This document shows, in pieces, positions 46,657 to 59,200 of a stretch of 64,000 nt of DNA (position 1 is the first letter of the stretch; the number at the start of each line of letters is the position of its first letter). The DNA is from Talaromyces rugulosus. Lineage: Eukaryota; Ascomycota; Eurotiomycetes; Eurotiales; Trichocomaceae. The stretch spans positions 4,092,001-4,156,000 of the forward strand of contig NC_049565.1 of the NCBI RefSeq assembly GCF_013368755.1, read 5' to 3'. The position numbers were made by a program, and so were the translations under genes. The notes beneath the pieces are model-generated. The model was not told where the DNA came from. It worked only from the letters and a program-made list of their open reading frames with translations, and searched no databases.

Positions 46657-48880
46657 AGCGACGGCCTGAGCGGGGCCTCTCCCCTGTCCCAGACACGCGG
46701 GCTTGGCGGGGGCTGGCAGCCTATCAGCGCGCGAGTCGGGGGGCCCCCCCGCCTCCTTCCCTAAGTGTGCTTGGCCGCTAGTCCGCATTAGTCTTTCCTA
46801 CCTTTAGCGAGTCACCAGCTTTGCTTTTGTTCACCACCACAGCTTTTCTTTTCACTGTCTCAACGTCCATTCATTGTCAGCCATGCTGGCAGAGCCCATC
46901 GCTCATTTCCCACTGCAGCTGCGATAATTGCTTCTGGGCCTTGCTTGACAGCTGCAGCCTCTATGCACGGCAAGCAAACCTGCACGCTACGTCACTCCCA
47001 GCTGGGCAGTGGGCCCGCTAGAGATGCGCCGTCCGTTACGGATTAGCGCTTCCTGGCATCTTTCCGGTCATCTCATCTTCCGTCTGCTCTGTACGTACGA
47101 GTATGCACAATCGCACCTAGCGTGCATTGGACGTATTCAAAGCATTCGGGCCTGGTAAGACTACGTACTTATTACTGTTATTAATAGAAGGGCGAGTAAC
47201 GACTGACAACTTTGTCCCGAACAGGCAATATTAGTTTCGTCTTATGATGACCGCCGGCCCATAAAACATTATTACTTAATCCTCGCTGCAACGCTCTCAG
47301 GCTCCCAGCAGCTTGCTTGCAGGCGTGCAGCGCGTGTTGGCGCGATGCACCACAACAGATCGCCATCGAATACGTTATACACGCGACTGATAGCAAATCC
47401 GATTTTCCCGGCGACACGAAACAAAGAGGTAAACGCGTCCGGAGCTGCCGGGTGGCCCAGCGAATCCATGGAACCGAGTCAATCCGGGAGTTATAATCTT
47501 GTTAGTTTTTAAGATTACGATTTACCTAGTAAGTTAGCCTATTCCACGATCTCTGCAACCTTTGAACCTACCAGTGCCAGCTGGAACCAGCAGGGTGGTT
47601 GCATGTGTGGGTATATGGGGTGTATGCAATTTCTTGCCAATCTTTTACTGTTATGTTTTAACCCTGGGTATAACAGTTTGCCCTGTAAGTCATCGGATCA
47701 TTGGATGTGAGAGGTCCGACAAGCGATTGCGACAAACTCTTCGATAGAGATATCGTATTGTCCAATGACAATTGGCCCATCGTCGACTAGCACAGTCAAT
47801 CGCATCGATAGTCGATACCAGAGGCGACCTCTTCTATGTCGTTGATTCGACGACAATTGCTTTAGGGTTGGCAATGATGAGTTGTCCGACGCGGGGATCG
47901 AGCGCCCACCACCAATGAAGTTGTCGCAAGATCGGCTCTCACTTCCAGCCTCCAGTCTTGATTCTTAAGCCGATGCCAATGCGGAGCACGCTCCGTACTC
48001 CGTTGTTCAGCATTTCGTACGTTTATGAGCCATACGGATCACTTGAAGTTGCTGCCCTCCCTGCTGTCGTATAATCACAGTCGCCCAGACATGGATGCTA
48101 CAGAATTAGATAGCGACTCCCTGCAGCGCTTTACGAGCTGGGCTTTTTTGGACCTATCGAGTTGCCTGCGAATCGAAGACTAAGTGTAGCCTAGCCTGCG
48201 CCTGCGTAACTAGTGGCGAGGCCCGAGGCTGCCAGGCTGCCAGCCTCCATGCTCACGTGCCTAGCTGCTCCAAAGCTGCTAGGAAAGATGCAGGTCAAGA
48301 TGCAAGATGCAATGCGTTCCGTCCTTGTATACTTATTCTAATTATATTGTCGCATATACCACGCAAGGAAATCTGCAGAAAACCTAAAGTCGGTGTGAAT
48401 CCCCTTACATGGACGTCCTCCGGGGCCGTAAAAAACGTAGTCCTCCGGACCACGCAAGGGTAGTAGTGCAAGTAATCATCTCGGCCAACGACGCACGTGG
48501 CCATCCTCGCTTGGGGAAATAAATCTGATACCATTGCCAATTTATAGACTGTGCCGAATATACGCCTACAAATCATTAATAATCATAACTAGTTGAGTTA
48601 TACAGCGATAATAATAATTGCCAACCGCAAGGAGAAGAAATCGATAATTTCCGAATCCGGCTTAGTCACAGATCAAACCCTGGAAGAGTTGAAGATTTAA
48701 ATATCTAGAACTGTAGTACACGTATGTCCAATCGAACGAAGCCGAATTGTTTTTTTAAATTATTAAACTCCTTGAGGAAAACACGGAGCAAGGAGCCCTT
48801 CAGAAATTTCTAGAAATGCGACTTCATACCGGTGAGTTATTACATGCAATAATACATACATGGAACAAATTAATATCGAA

Positions 48881-48912
48881 AAAAAAAAAAAAAAAACAAA
48901 ACAAAACAAAAA
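48881..48912. repeat. Poly-A run followed by CAAAA repeats
   Basis: A simple-sequence run of about 18 A and then CAAAA units. It might be the tail of a decayed retroelement, but no element is visible next to it. Confidence 0.5.
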
Positions 48913-51900
48913 CCTTCTGCAATGCAGAAAATACTAGTATTACTGTTACTCCGTAATATCCGAAGAACAAGAGAAAAAAAAGACCCGAATAATCCGGCCA
49001 AATCCCGGATTGGGAAATGGGATGTCTGTTTCTCAGGCGACGTTGATTATTAGATGGCCTATGCTTGGCAGCTAGCGAGTCATCTACTACTAGTTGTAAC
49101 GGATGACGGGGTGTGGATATAACCTCCTTTTCTATTTTTTTTTTGCGCTTAGCAAAAAAATTTTCTTTTAACACTTGTCATAGTTTTTGTTTTCTAATGC
49201 GGGGTTGTTTGTTTAAAGAAGAAGGAGAAAGAAGAAAAAAAATTGAAGAAAATACAGGCTCCGCTACGGGTCTGTAATCTGTAACTATACAGATCACGGT
49301 GAAACATCGGGTCCGGAACGCTCCTCTTGTCAAGTAGGGTCGGGCCGTCAAAAACGTAAAAAGACAACCAAAAAGGAAGGAAGAAATATGAAGAGAGAAA
49401 AAAAAAAAACCTTCATGCGGGGCAATGAAGGTTCCAGTATTCAGTAGAATAACGGTTTTCGTATGCATATAATGGATATCAACGGTACAGATACAGATAC
49501 CGACAGGAGCTCTCCCATGTAACCACAGCGGAGACAATTTGATCCACCGCCCACTTCGGTTTGACAGCTTGAGTACATACAGACCGTTTTACCGGGTTGG
49601 CGACGACGAGGAAGACTTTTTAAAATGCAAGGAGCTAGGGAGGAGAAAACCGTTTGTTCTTAAAATTGTCGGGGCTGGTTTAGCTGCGAGGGGAACAAGT
49701 ATCAAAATTTAAAAAAAAGACTATCTCCGGGACGGCTCTCTTAAGGCCGACATCCATTTAAATCGAAATACGTCAGTCAATTCAAGCCAATTAAGACAAT
49801 AGTAATACTATTATCCTTTTCAAACAGCAAGCTTTATGTTCTATTGCTATTACTACTATCTACTCTCGTCTTGTCAATAGTACATAGAACTTCATATTAT
49901 TCTCCTTTCACTCCCTATTGCCATTAGTAATAACGGCCCAACGGATCATTATTCAAACTCCACAGTGAAAAAAATTTTGAAGAAAAAATCGAGTATACGC
50001 CCCGTCGCCCCATCAACGTGTCGCGTGCAACGGAGCATTAGCTGTATGAAGTGGATATAGCACGGTTTTTTGAGTGATACCTCATACAATGTACGGTGTA
50101 CAACGTGTTGGTGTATAGTATAAGCGTACGATTGTATAGTCGGTGAGCGCGTGTAAAATAATAATAATAAACTAATCTACACCGATCATACTGTTGACTG
50201 GATTCGCAAACGGGTAAAAGTCAATTGAGTACTATTAAAAGTCAATGCTATTGCAAAAAGGGATGATTGGCAAACGCAATTGTGTATAGAATTACTACTA
50301 GAAACCAAGAAGCAATATAACCCTTTTTGGGAAGCTCATCTCACTCAGCCAGCATTGTCATTTTTTTAAGTCTAATTATTAATTAACACGCACGCGACAG
50401 CAAGAAAATCAGTTTCTTTCATCTGTAACTTCTTGAAGATCAACGCGTAATACGGAAATACAATTATACCACAAACGGCTAGGCGCGGGTCCGTCGAGGC
50501 TTGGCCAAAAGGGGTAAAGTCGATACTGGGCTCGTATTGAGAGTAATATTCCGCGCCTGCCTTCTTTCACCAGCCATGACCATAATACCATCACTACCAT
50601 GGCTTGCTTCCATCAATAATGGTTCTATCATTGCAAGTCTTTGTATCCTCTTCTTTCACTCTCATTCTTTCATAACCCATCGTTTCATAAAGAATCCACA
50701 GGAACAAGATTCCAGACTAGGCCGCCAGCTGGGGAACCTTAATCGATAGCTTGCAAGACGCGACGACAAATGAAATTGACGACGAGAAAGCTCCGAGGAT
50801 GGCGTGTCGACACGCTCCATGTGCAACGCACGCGATTGATTCGGCCGCAACATCGCGCTTATTATTGCGGACCAGGGTGCGCGTCAAGAAATAATGGATT
50901 CTTTTTTTGTTTGAGTCTTGTCGGATCATTGATCGTGATTCGCGGTCACTAATGCGACTTGTCTTGTCCACTACGGAGCACTTTTGTCGCTTGCGTAACC
51001 TCTTGGGGTCAGATCAGACCGATCGGCTTGATCACCCCCGCATTACTGTCTCAGCTTTGGGCTTCTGTTTTAGCAAGATGTTGGCGGAGATATTCGCTGA
51101 TGATATCATGACTGCTCTTTCTTGCTTGCTCGCGGTTCGCACGCAATTTCTCCATACGGGAAATGACTGGGCGCAAGATCGGCCGAAGTAACAGTAACTA
51201 ACTGCATACTCTGTACTAACTCAGTTTTTGCTGGCACAGACAGCCGCCAAACAAGATCCGTTTGCCGACGAAGCAGAGTTGCTCCTCTGATTGGCGCTGA
51301 TTTGTGCATAGCCATCTGCGGATCGATAGTCCTGTCGCTTTGGCCGCGGCCTTGAATTGAACTCGATAATATTTCCTTTGCGAGCGTGACAAATCGCATT
51401 CTTTACAGCATGCACCTAGCCACCTACCCATGCACACCATATGCATGATAAACCTCGTGCTGACTGGAAACTTGAAAGCAAAGACACAATCAACCAAAAA
51501 GCAAGAAAAGCATGCTTAGAGGGCAGAGCTATCAAGCGATGCGTTGGCTGGCGCCCCGCCACCGTCGAATCGGAAACTTGGACCCCCAACGAGAGTGCAA
51601 CGCCAGGCATCCATCTTCCCGGTTTTGCTGACCAGGATGTGGCTTGTCTGCCACCCCCAGCCAGCCAGGTTAGGCCTGCCGAGTGTTTTGCCGCTTGGCC
51701 AAATTTCAGCTCACTCTGGAGGTGTGAACTAGCACTGCCGAAACAGCGGCGCATCCTCGTTGCCAATAGTTGACGTGCTTGAACCTTGCCGCCACACACT
51801 AGTTATGGATATCAGACACCCCCTCTAACAGGGCTGAGTTGGCTTTCATTTACAGTTCACTCTCCACTGATCTAGATCGTTCGCTCGCCAACTCGACTCA

Positions 51901-52113
51901 CTGGTATGAAAAGGTAGCCCCTGAGAAGGCCTGACAATGATAACGATACCAATACCTATAGTGGTGTTTGTTATGGCCATTGGAAATACCGGAGTTTGTA
52001 GATACCGTCAAGGTAAAGTATTGTGTCTCAATTGACTTGGCACAGCATAGTTACTTCGAATATGATCCACTGTTTCGAAAATGAATATATAATTTCCAGA
52101 CCACATAGAAAAT

Positions 52114-53217
52114 TCAAGACAACAACCACCTAATACCCTCTTCCAAATCCACCGCGGCCTTCTTCGCCTGGCTCAGCATCGGGAAGCTGCCCCAGAAGAT
52201 GTGTGGCATGCCGGGATAGACATCCAGTCTTGTCTCAGTCCCGTTCTCTCTCAGCACCTGTTCGTAAATAAGGCCCTCATCACGCAGAGTATCCATCCCA
52301 CATATTTGCAAATATGCTTTTGGCAGTCCTGCATGGCCCGTCGGCCAAAGATAGGGCACAAACATGGGAGACTGCTCATCACCAGCCGCAGAATCACGAA
52401 AGACCTTGGCCAGCACCGGCGAGAGCACCGGATCCTTCTGACATTCTTCCTGTGTACGAGATAGATATGCCTCTCGATAAGCATCCGGAAGCACAGCCTC
52501 GGTCTCAGGCGGAAGAATCATAGGCGCGAGCAAGAACGAGCCCGTGATGGCAGGCCCAAGTCCCTGGTCGCGTGCCAGATGCGTGAGAATCGCAGACATC
52601 GAACCACCAGCAGACGAACCGCCAATGACGAACCCGGCCGCGAGCGAGACTGAGAGTTCTGTTTCTGTCTCCGGCGACGCGATCCATTGCAGCGCGTCCC
52701 ATGCATCGTTGATGCTGGCCGGGAACGGGTCCTCGGGGCCCTGGCGATATCCAGGCGCGATGCAGACGACGCCTAGATTCTTTGCGATGCGTCGGCAGGA
52801 CGTGGATGTGTCCTCTGGGGATCCGATTGTCCATCCACCGCCATGGTAGTAGACCACCAGCGGAGGCTTCTCTGTCTTTGTTGCTGATGGCGGCTGTGTC
52901 TTTTCCACAGGCTCAAACACGCGCGCACGTAGTTGGAAGCCGTCTCGCGCATGGAAGAAAATGTCGCGCTCGGTCACGCCTGTAGTACTGGGGTCTGCTG
53001 GCTTGTGCTGGCTTTTCATGTACATGCGCAGACCGGCAATTACTCTTTGGGTATCTGCGGTTTCTGAAATTTGAGGGAAGTTGGCCGTCTTCAGGAACTA
53101 TATGTATTGTATATCGGTTGGTTTTGTGACTGAATAAGGGACAAGGATTGGGGATACCTCTGCGAGCTCGGGGTCAATGACGCCCAGTTTGAGTCGGTCT
53201 TCTCGGGATAGAGCCAT
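52114..53217 (-). CDS. Alpha/beta hydrolase, HSL-type esterase/lipase
   Basis: Exons 53217-53158 and 53097-52114 give 347 aa. The oxyanion-hole motif HGGGW sits at about residue 105. The nucleophile lies in GGSSAGG, with Ser at about 182. An acidic residue follows in CGMDTLRDEG and the histidine in YPGMPHIFWG, which completes the hormone-sensitive-lipase (family IV) triad. The N-terminal exon gives MALSREDRLKLGVIDPELAE, a cap-domain start usual for these fungal esterases. No signal peptide, so it is cytosolic. Typical substrates are short-chain or aryl esters; the true one is unknown. It lies next to a carbonyl reductase on the same strand. Confidence 0.9.
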
Positions 53218-53795
53218 GGTGGTGATTTATTCAAGTATTCAAGTCTGATCCCTTGATTTATCTATGATTGATGCGATATTGCTTGAATATATATAGTCAG
53301 AACTAAAAGATATCTGAGCCGAGGCACGGAGATAAAAAAAAAGAGAAGAGTATCTTTCGCCGGGCCTAAAAAATATACGCCATGAAATGAATCCTGATGT
53401 TCAATCATGTATATGATGCGGGGGAAGCAAGACGTAGAACATGGAAAGCAGCTCAACCACTCACAAGGAATATTAATTCTCTGCACGCAGGCAGAAATCT
53501 AGACTTTCTATCTCACGACGGCCTTTTTTATAATAGCATTATTTCCAACGTCTACATAAAGATGAAACGACGGAGTTAAGAATGTTAACCCCGCGTAACC
53601 ATGGCGTGATGTTTCCCGAAATAGAATCACGGCTGATTTTCTATAATGGCAATAATATAAAACATTTCAAAGCATTTTGATAGCACGTATCGTCTAAATT
53701 CTAGATATATATGCCAAAAATATCATCAATGCTATGTACGTGCCCTTCTTTCCCGTTCAAGACTATCTACACTAGGGATTCCTACTTCAAATGTT
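53218..53795. other. Intergenic region: esterase promoter
   Basis: 578 bp of AT-rich sequence between the esterase start and the end of the second GRE2-like gene. No gene or clear motif is seen. Confidence 0.5.
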
Positions 53796-55072
53796 CTAGT
53801 AGCCTTCAATCCCAGCCGCCACACTATCATTAAACCCAGTCCATGACCTGCCCCAGAACGAGTTCAGGATTTGCTCCGCACGGATCTTGGGCTTGACCAC
53901 ACTCCTATCCCGGTTTTCGTTGGCAGGGGGGTCGGGGATGGCCTTGTTATCGGGACGAAGTCCCCTCAGCACGAAGACGATATCGGTCCAGTTGAATTCG
54001 TGTACAAAGCCAAAGATGCGCTCATCCTTAATGGACGTATCGAGAAGTGCGGCAACGTGGAGACGGGCAGTGTCGCGAACGTCAATGAAGTGCTCTGTAT
54101 TTTGGTTATCAGTTTCTTTTCTTTCTCTCTCTTTCGGTTTTGGGTCATATATAGATTAAGCACTTACGAGCAGGAAGCATCCTCATAAACCCTTCTTTAC
54201 CTTGTAACAGGCTACGTACACCGCCCATTGTTGAGCCGTTGATTTCCGGATGCAAAGACGGGCCCGTCTATTTCTTGCCTGTTAGCTAAAGGGAAACGAA
54301 ACGAGAGAGAGAAAAGGGAAAACGCACGTTGAAATTGGGTAGGATAGCATTGAAAACAAAGCCTGGCTTGTTTTCCTTGATCCATTTCCAGGCTGCTCTC
54401 TCGCCCTCTGTCTTGGAAGCGCCATAGACACTCGGTGGTTTCAGTTCTGCTGGCGTGTTTGAGTCCCAGGCTGCTTTAACCGTGGCCTCGTTCCAGGTAT
54501 CTGCAAAAAGGTCAATTTCTTCTGTCTCAGAACTTAGCTGCATGGGGGAGCGAGGAGATTTTGACGTACTCTCGTCTACAATAAGACCCTCGTTATCTGC
54601 GGTCGGCCATAGAACTGCACTCGACGAGGACGTGAGTACAAACCGTTTGATAGACGCCTCTTGAGCTGCTGCGGATAGAGCGTTCTCATTGAGCTTAATA
54701 ACGCCTGGAATGACTTGGTTTGGGTCTGAGCTGAAGCTAACATCCGATGCCTACAAAGCACTGTCAGTCTGTATCTATAAGAAAGGAGAGGAATGGGATG
54801 CAACCAACCACATGCAGAAAACCGGCAGCACCCTTGACAACATCCTTATAAACTCCTTCGGCAGCGAGGTCGGGCAAAACCACGCTTTCGAATTTCCCTT
54901 TGCCGTATTTCTCTTCAAATAGTTGGTTCAACCATGGCTTTTCCGAACGGACAGTGCCGCGGACTAGATATCCAAGTCCGAGCAGAATATCGGCAATGTG
55001 AGATGCAATATAGCCATTGGCACCTGTGACAACCACGGTTGAGCCTTTGGGTATGGCGAATTCTTGGGCCAT
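53796..55072 (-). CDS. GRE2/dihydroflavonol-reductase-like reductase (second copy)
   Basis: Five exons (55072-54809, 54750-54570, 54500-54328, 54267-54168, 54094-53796) give 338 aa. Motifs: STVVVTGANGYIASHIADIL, GTVRSEKPW (NADPH-type Arg) and LTSSSSAVLW. The catalytic pair lies in VYGASKTEGE. FNAILPNFN then TGPSLHPE follow, and FIDVRDTARLHVAAL is formed across the last intron. It ends IEGY. Compared with the copy at 33985-35323 it shares fold and motifs but has different intron positions in its first half, so it is an old paralogue and not a recent duplicate. Likely a cytosolic NADPH carbonyl or aldehyde reductase. Confidence 0.89.
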
Positions 55073-56222
55073 GTTTTCCTTTTTTTTTTATGGAAAAATT
55101 CGACTCTTTTCACTTGACAGTGCGTGGATCAACGTGATAATGGAAAGATAGGTATCCTTATTATTTCAAAACTTCAAAATTCTGTTGTCTGTCACCTGCT
55201 TACCAAAAATGGGGACGGGGTGGTGCTATTTAAACTATCCCATAGTACCACCGCTATTCCTACGATTATCCATGATTATAAATCTCCATTATTAATATTT
55301 ATTAGTTATTTTCATGTTGGCAACTTGGCATGACGTTCCAAGCTAAAAAGTGTACCCACAGGTGAATGATTTAGGCCTGGCATAGTGCTGTGAAGTATCC
55401 GCACCGTCCGGAGACGTTTAGCTACTCCGCAAGCCTATCAAATACGCAGTACCTTATTTTCCACTTTTTTTCTGCGTATAAATTAACCAACAAAGTTTAT
55501 CGCCACACTGGGGCACTCGGACGAGTTAGTTGTGTAGCGTTCTCGAAATAGACTAATCCGCATCCGTATACGCAGATAGTCGGGGACAAAATTTACATGT
55601 TTTATGACTTGTGAATCAGCTGCCTCATACTTATGTAGCGACAGATGGACATAACTACGAAGTGTAATAATGGCGACCAAAAAAGAAATAAAAAAAGGTC
55701 ATCGGATGAATTTTTGCTCCGATTGCCAGATATCTCCGAGGCGGGGTTAGCAAAAGCCGTTACATACTACTAACTAGTAGATAGTGTCGAGGCGATGGGT
55801 CATCGTGGGATCGTCGGCTTAAAGCGGCTATCGATGGCCGATTCTGCTCTTTGAAATAAGGTTCTTCAAAAAGTTTCTGCGAGTAAGGATCTTGTATATA
55901 GGATATAATGCATTTAATTTATTTATACTATTCATTGATTTTTTTTCCCTTGTGTGTTTTATACAAAAAATTGAGATCGCCCTTAGTGAGGTGTGTATAT
56001 AGGATAGGACATTAGCCCTAGCCCTAAGGCGGCCAACAGTTCTTCCAAGCAGATTTCATGAATGTGTAAAAAAATCATAGTTGTTTGGTTTAAAGCATAA
56101 AATTAGTGGACTAATGGAAATTCCAAATTTAAAACCCGAAATTACGTTGTATTAGAAAATACATTGATACCTTACCCCATATCTCTCGTGCACCTCAACC
56201 GTAGTTGTGAACATACCAACCC
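55073..56222. other. Intergenic region
   Basis: Promoter of the second GRE2-like gene and 3' region of the ankyrin gene, 1.15 kb. AGCCCTAG and AGCCCTAA words overlap at 56014-56026. No gene is seen. Confidence 0.5.
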
Positions 56223-59200
56223 TTAAATATCACTTTCTTCAACATATATAATACTATCATTCGTCGAGATAGTTTTATCGGGGTGGAGTGTCTTTACTGG
56301 CGGGATTCTGTTTGCATCTTGGTCTTTGTGCGATTTACTCCGGATTTTGTATGACCAAAGCCCCTTCAATGTGTGTGCCCCGAAAGCAATCGCCATGAAG
56401 AAGGTCGAAACTCCCAGGGAACCACCAACTGAAAAATATATAAGTAAAAGCACATAATAAGTTACGCAAAGACGATAAAACTTACATATGATTGGAAAGA
56501 TCCATTGCCCTTCATAAGCAACATCACCGTCTTTATGGGGGAAGCTGGAAATATTCAATGCAAACAGGCTTGTCAAGAAGGATGCCGGGAGCTATATCGA
56601 TAATTATGATTAGAGGAAAGATCCACTGCAGTATTTAGACACTTACAAAAAGAATCGTCACCGCTGTGAAAACCATGATGGTGTCTGCTTGTTTGGCGGC
56701 TGCGTGGCTCTGTTCGCGCGCGGATTTGGCTTCGCTGATGTTAGCCTGCTTCTGCTTCAAGTCCAGCAGGGCCTCGAGGGAATTTTGGACAGTTTCGGCC
56801 TCTTTGATCATTTCTTGAATCTCCTCCTTCTTTTCTGTGGGCGTGTCGTAGTTGAACGTAGTAAGATGGTCGTCTTTTAGACACATGGCCTGTTTCCAGA
56901 CCAGTTCTTGAGCTTCGGCCAGAGCCTTCAATATATTAAGCTCGTCACAGATATCTTTGACCTCTCGTAGTCCCGCAGTCTCCTTCGTAATATCGAAGTA
57001 GGGGTTCGTCTCGGTTGAATCGTCGTCACCCTTCCTTGTTTTCCAGAACGAGTCAATGTTATCCCGAATCAAAGTGCAAAGGCCTTTGGATTTGTCGCCC
57101 TCAAGAGTCAAATCATTAGTTGATGATGTTGAATTATGTTCTGCACTGTTTGTTTTCGACAGGTTTAACTGCGATTTCCTTTTTTCATCATTATTGCTGA
57201 GGGAGGCTTGGAATTCTTCGAATAGATTTGCTTCTACGTCACGCTGAATACTGTCAGTATCCATCTATTTATTCAACTCGCAGCGGAACTCACTATGTCT
57301 CGAATAGTATCACGGAATACATCCAATGGAGATGTCTTAGTTTCATATACGTTTATCTCTCTCTTGCTGAAAAGACTGGTTGTAGTGTTGAGGATGAGCT
57401 CGGCCAAGTATCCGGCGCAGAAAGATGAAGTATTCTTTTCTTGATCCTTGACGGCGTTTAGAACATGTTGCAAGAGACTGTTTTCACCGTCGTCAGGCTG
57501 TTTAGTTGTGCTGGTGATGATCGTTCCTATAAAAGTGAACTATTAGTTAGAGCTATATCAATTGACATGTAATATAGAGTTGATCAACCATACTCTCGTC
57601 AAGGATCCAAAGCCATAGCTGGTTGACAGTAAGTATCTTTACAGCTTGTTTTTCCTCTTTCTCTTCATCTATTTTATTCCTCGCCTCTTTTTTGTTATCT
57701 TTTCTTCCTTCTCTTTGCTTATTCTCTTTCTCTTTATGTTCTTCTCGTTTTCGTTTCGTATACCTCCCTAATACTTGGTCATTGTCTCTAGCAGCAGTGT
57801 TGTCAAGAGAAGCATAGTAGTATTGATCGAGTGTCATAAAATTATGGACTATATCGTCCACGTTTGGCTTCGGTGGAGTAAAATATTCGGACGAGTCTTT
57901 CTTGGGTCTGCCAGTTTCATAATTATTGTCTTCTTCGTTGCTCTCTGTTAGTCTTTTGGCCTTTTTTTCGCTAGAACCGCCGTCAGGCTCCTTGGCTTCC
58001 TGGTCGGCCTCCTTTATTTTTTTTCCTCGTGATTCATTGTCGCCTTTATTTTCGGGCCAGTCCATCCAAGAGATATAAGGCATCTGCAACCACAGTTAGA
58101 AATGGGATAAGAACATAACATTGAAATGGTGAACAGACATAAAGCGCAAGCTTTTCATTGGCGTCCATGTTTATATTAAGCTGGTTATTGTTTTTCTCTG
58201 CATTCTTACCAGAGTTTTCCGGGCCAGGCTGTTGCGAGTTCTCCCTCTGTTGTTTTGTCAGAGCATAGCTTTTTTCTAGTTCATCGTCAACTTCGAACAT
58301 ACCATACACTGCGGCTTCATGTAATGCTTTCCCTCGCCAGCGGACAACTGGGTCCAACTTCTCCGTACAAATTGAGCCAAAGGTCGATGGGTCTCATTCT
58401 TGATATCCTTGTCTCTGGATATTCTTACCATGAGTTCCTAATTATTGTGAGCGTGGGAAGAGATAGTCTCCTGTCATTATAAATACCTCAATATATCGCA
58501 ACTTAAGAAAATTCGTCATTAGTAAACGCCATTTTGTTTATGATAGCATGGGTATGGAGAACCAACATTGTTTAGAGGAATATGGGTCCATATCAATGTA
58601 GCACTGGGTTTTTTCTGATCCAATTTTTGAGATTCTTTAGATTGATCGGTTTTTTCATTTTCCGCAGTATCTTTCGAAGAATTTCCCACGAGATGTTCTA
58701 GGCTGCTATACTTGTTTTCCCTTATGATCTTCTGGGGCCCGTCATTATATATTAAGTCATTGATTGAACGCCGCCTGAACTGGAATCCGATTTGGTTGTT
58801 CTCAACATGGAAGCCGACTACCATTCCCTCTGGCGATTCGTGATCCTGTTTTTGGAACTGGAATTCAGGCAGATGGTGGTCGTCTCTTGGCGCCCGGCGC
58901 TTCAAGATTGGAGGAGGATTGGAGAGCAATTCCACCATCACCTTGTTCTCCTTGTTCCGCTTCTTGATAATTTCGATTCCAATTTTGATGTCGTTTTCGT
59001 TCATATATCCCCCATTGGAGAGAAGCCACCAAACCACAACAGCACGTTGGTGATAAACCGCTAGGTGTAAGGCATTCCACTTGTGCTTGGGGCCCAAAAA
59101 TTTCAGACCCAGTGATTCGGCGTTTTCCCCTTCTGGAATCATCTGCAAAAAACCATGAAGATGCATCTCCTCTCGGGGGGCTTCATATTGTGCCGCTAAT

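Larger units (their letters stand above)
43886..52113. other. 8.2 kb without a supportable gene, upstream of the cyclin
   Basis: This stretch lies between the cyclin start (minus) and the esterase stop (minus), so all of it is upstream of the cyclin. I see a pyrimidine-rich tract on the cyclin strand at about 45,780-45,960, grouped ACGGTAC words at 46,140-46,656 and a GC-rich part at 46,600-46,800. Homopolymer runs lie at about 48,880-48,910, AT-rich DNA from 49 to 50.4 kb, and a GC-richer part at 51-51.8 kb. Frames of up to about 180 codons are low-complexity or unrecognisable. It may hold a large cyclin promoter and leader, non-coding transcripts, or very short multi-exon genes that I could not join. 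Confidence 0.5.

Noticed and set aside
48881..48912. Poly-A run as the tail of a LINE-type retroelement
   Set aside because: No reverse-transcriptase frame or target-site duplication is visible around it. It is treated as simple sequence.
51416..51799. 127-codon minus and 110-codon plus frames
   Set aside because: They overlap in opposite directions and neither shows a conserved motif.
58303..58330. 27-nt GTATGT...CTAG segment as an intron in the ankyrin gene
   Set aside because: It is too short for a fungal intron, and removing it leads to a stop codon. The 56-nt choice (58302 down to 58247) restores the frame and has a CTGAC branch.
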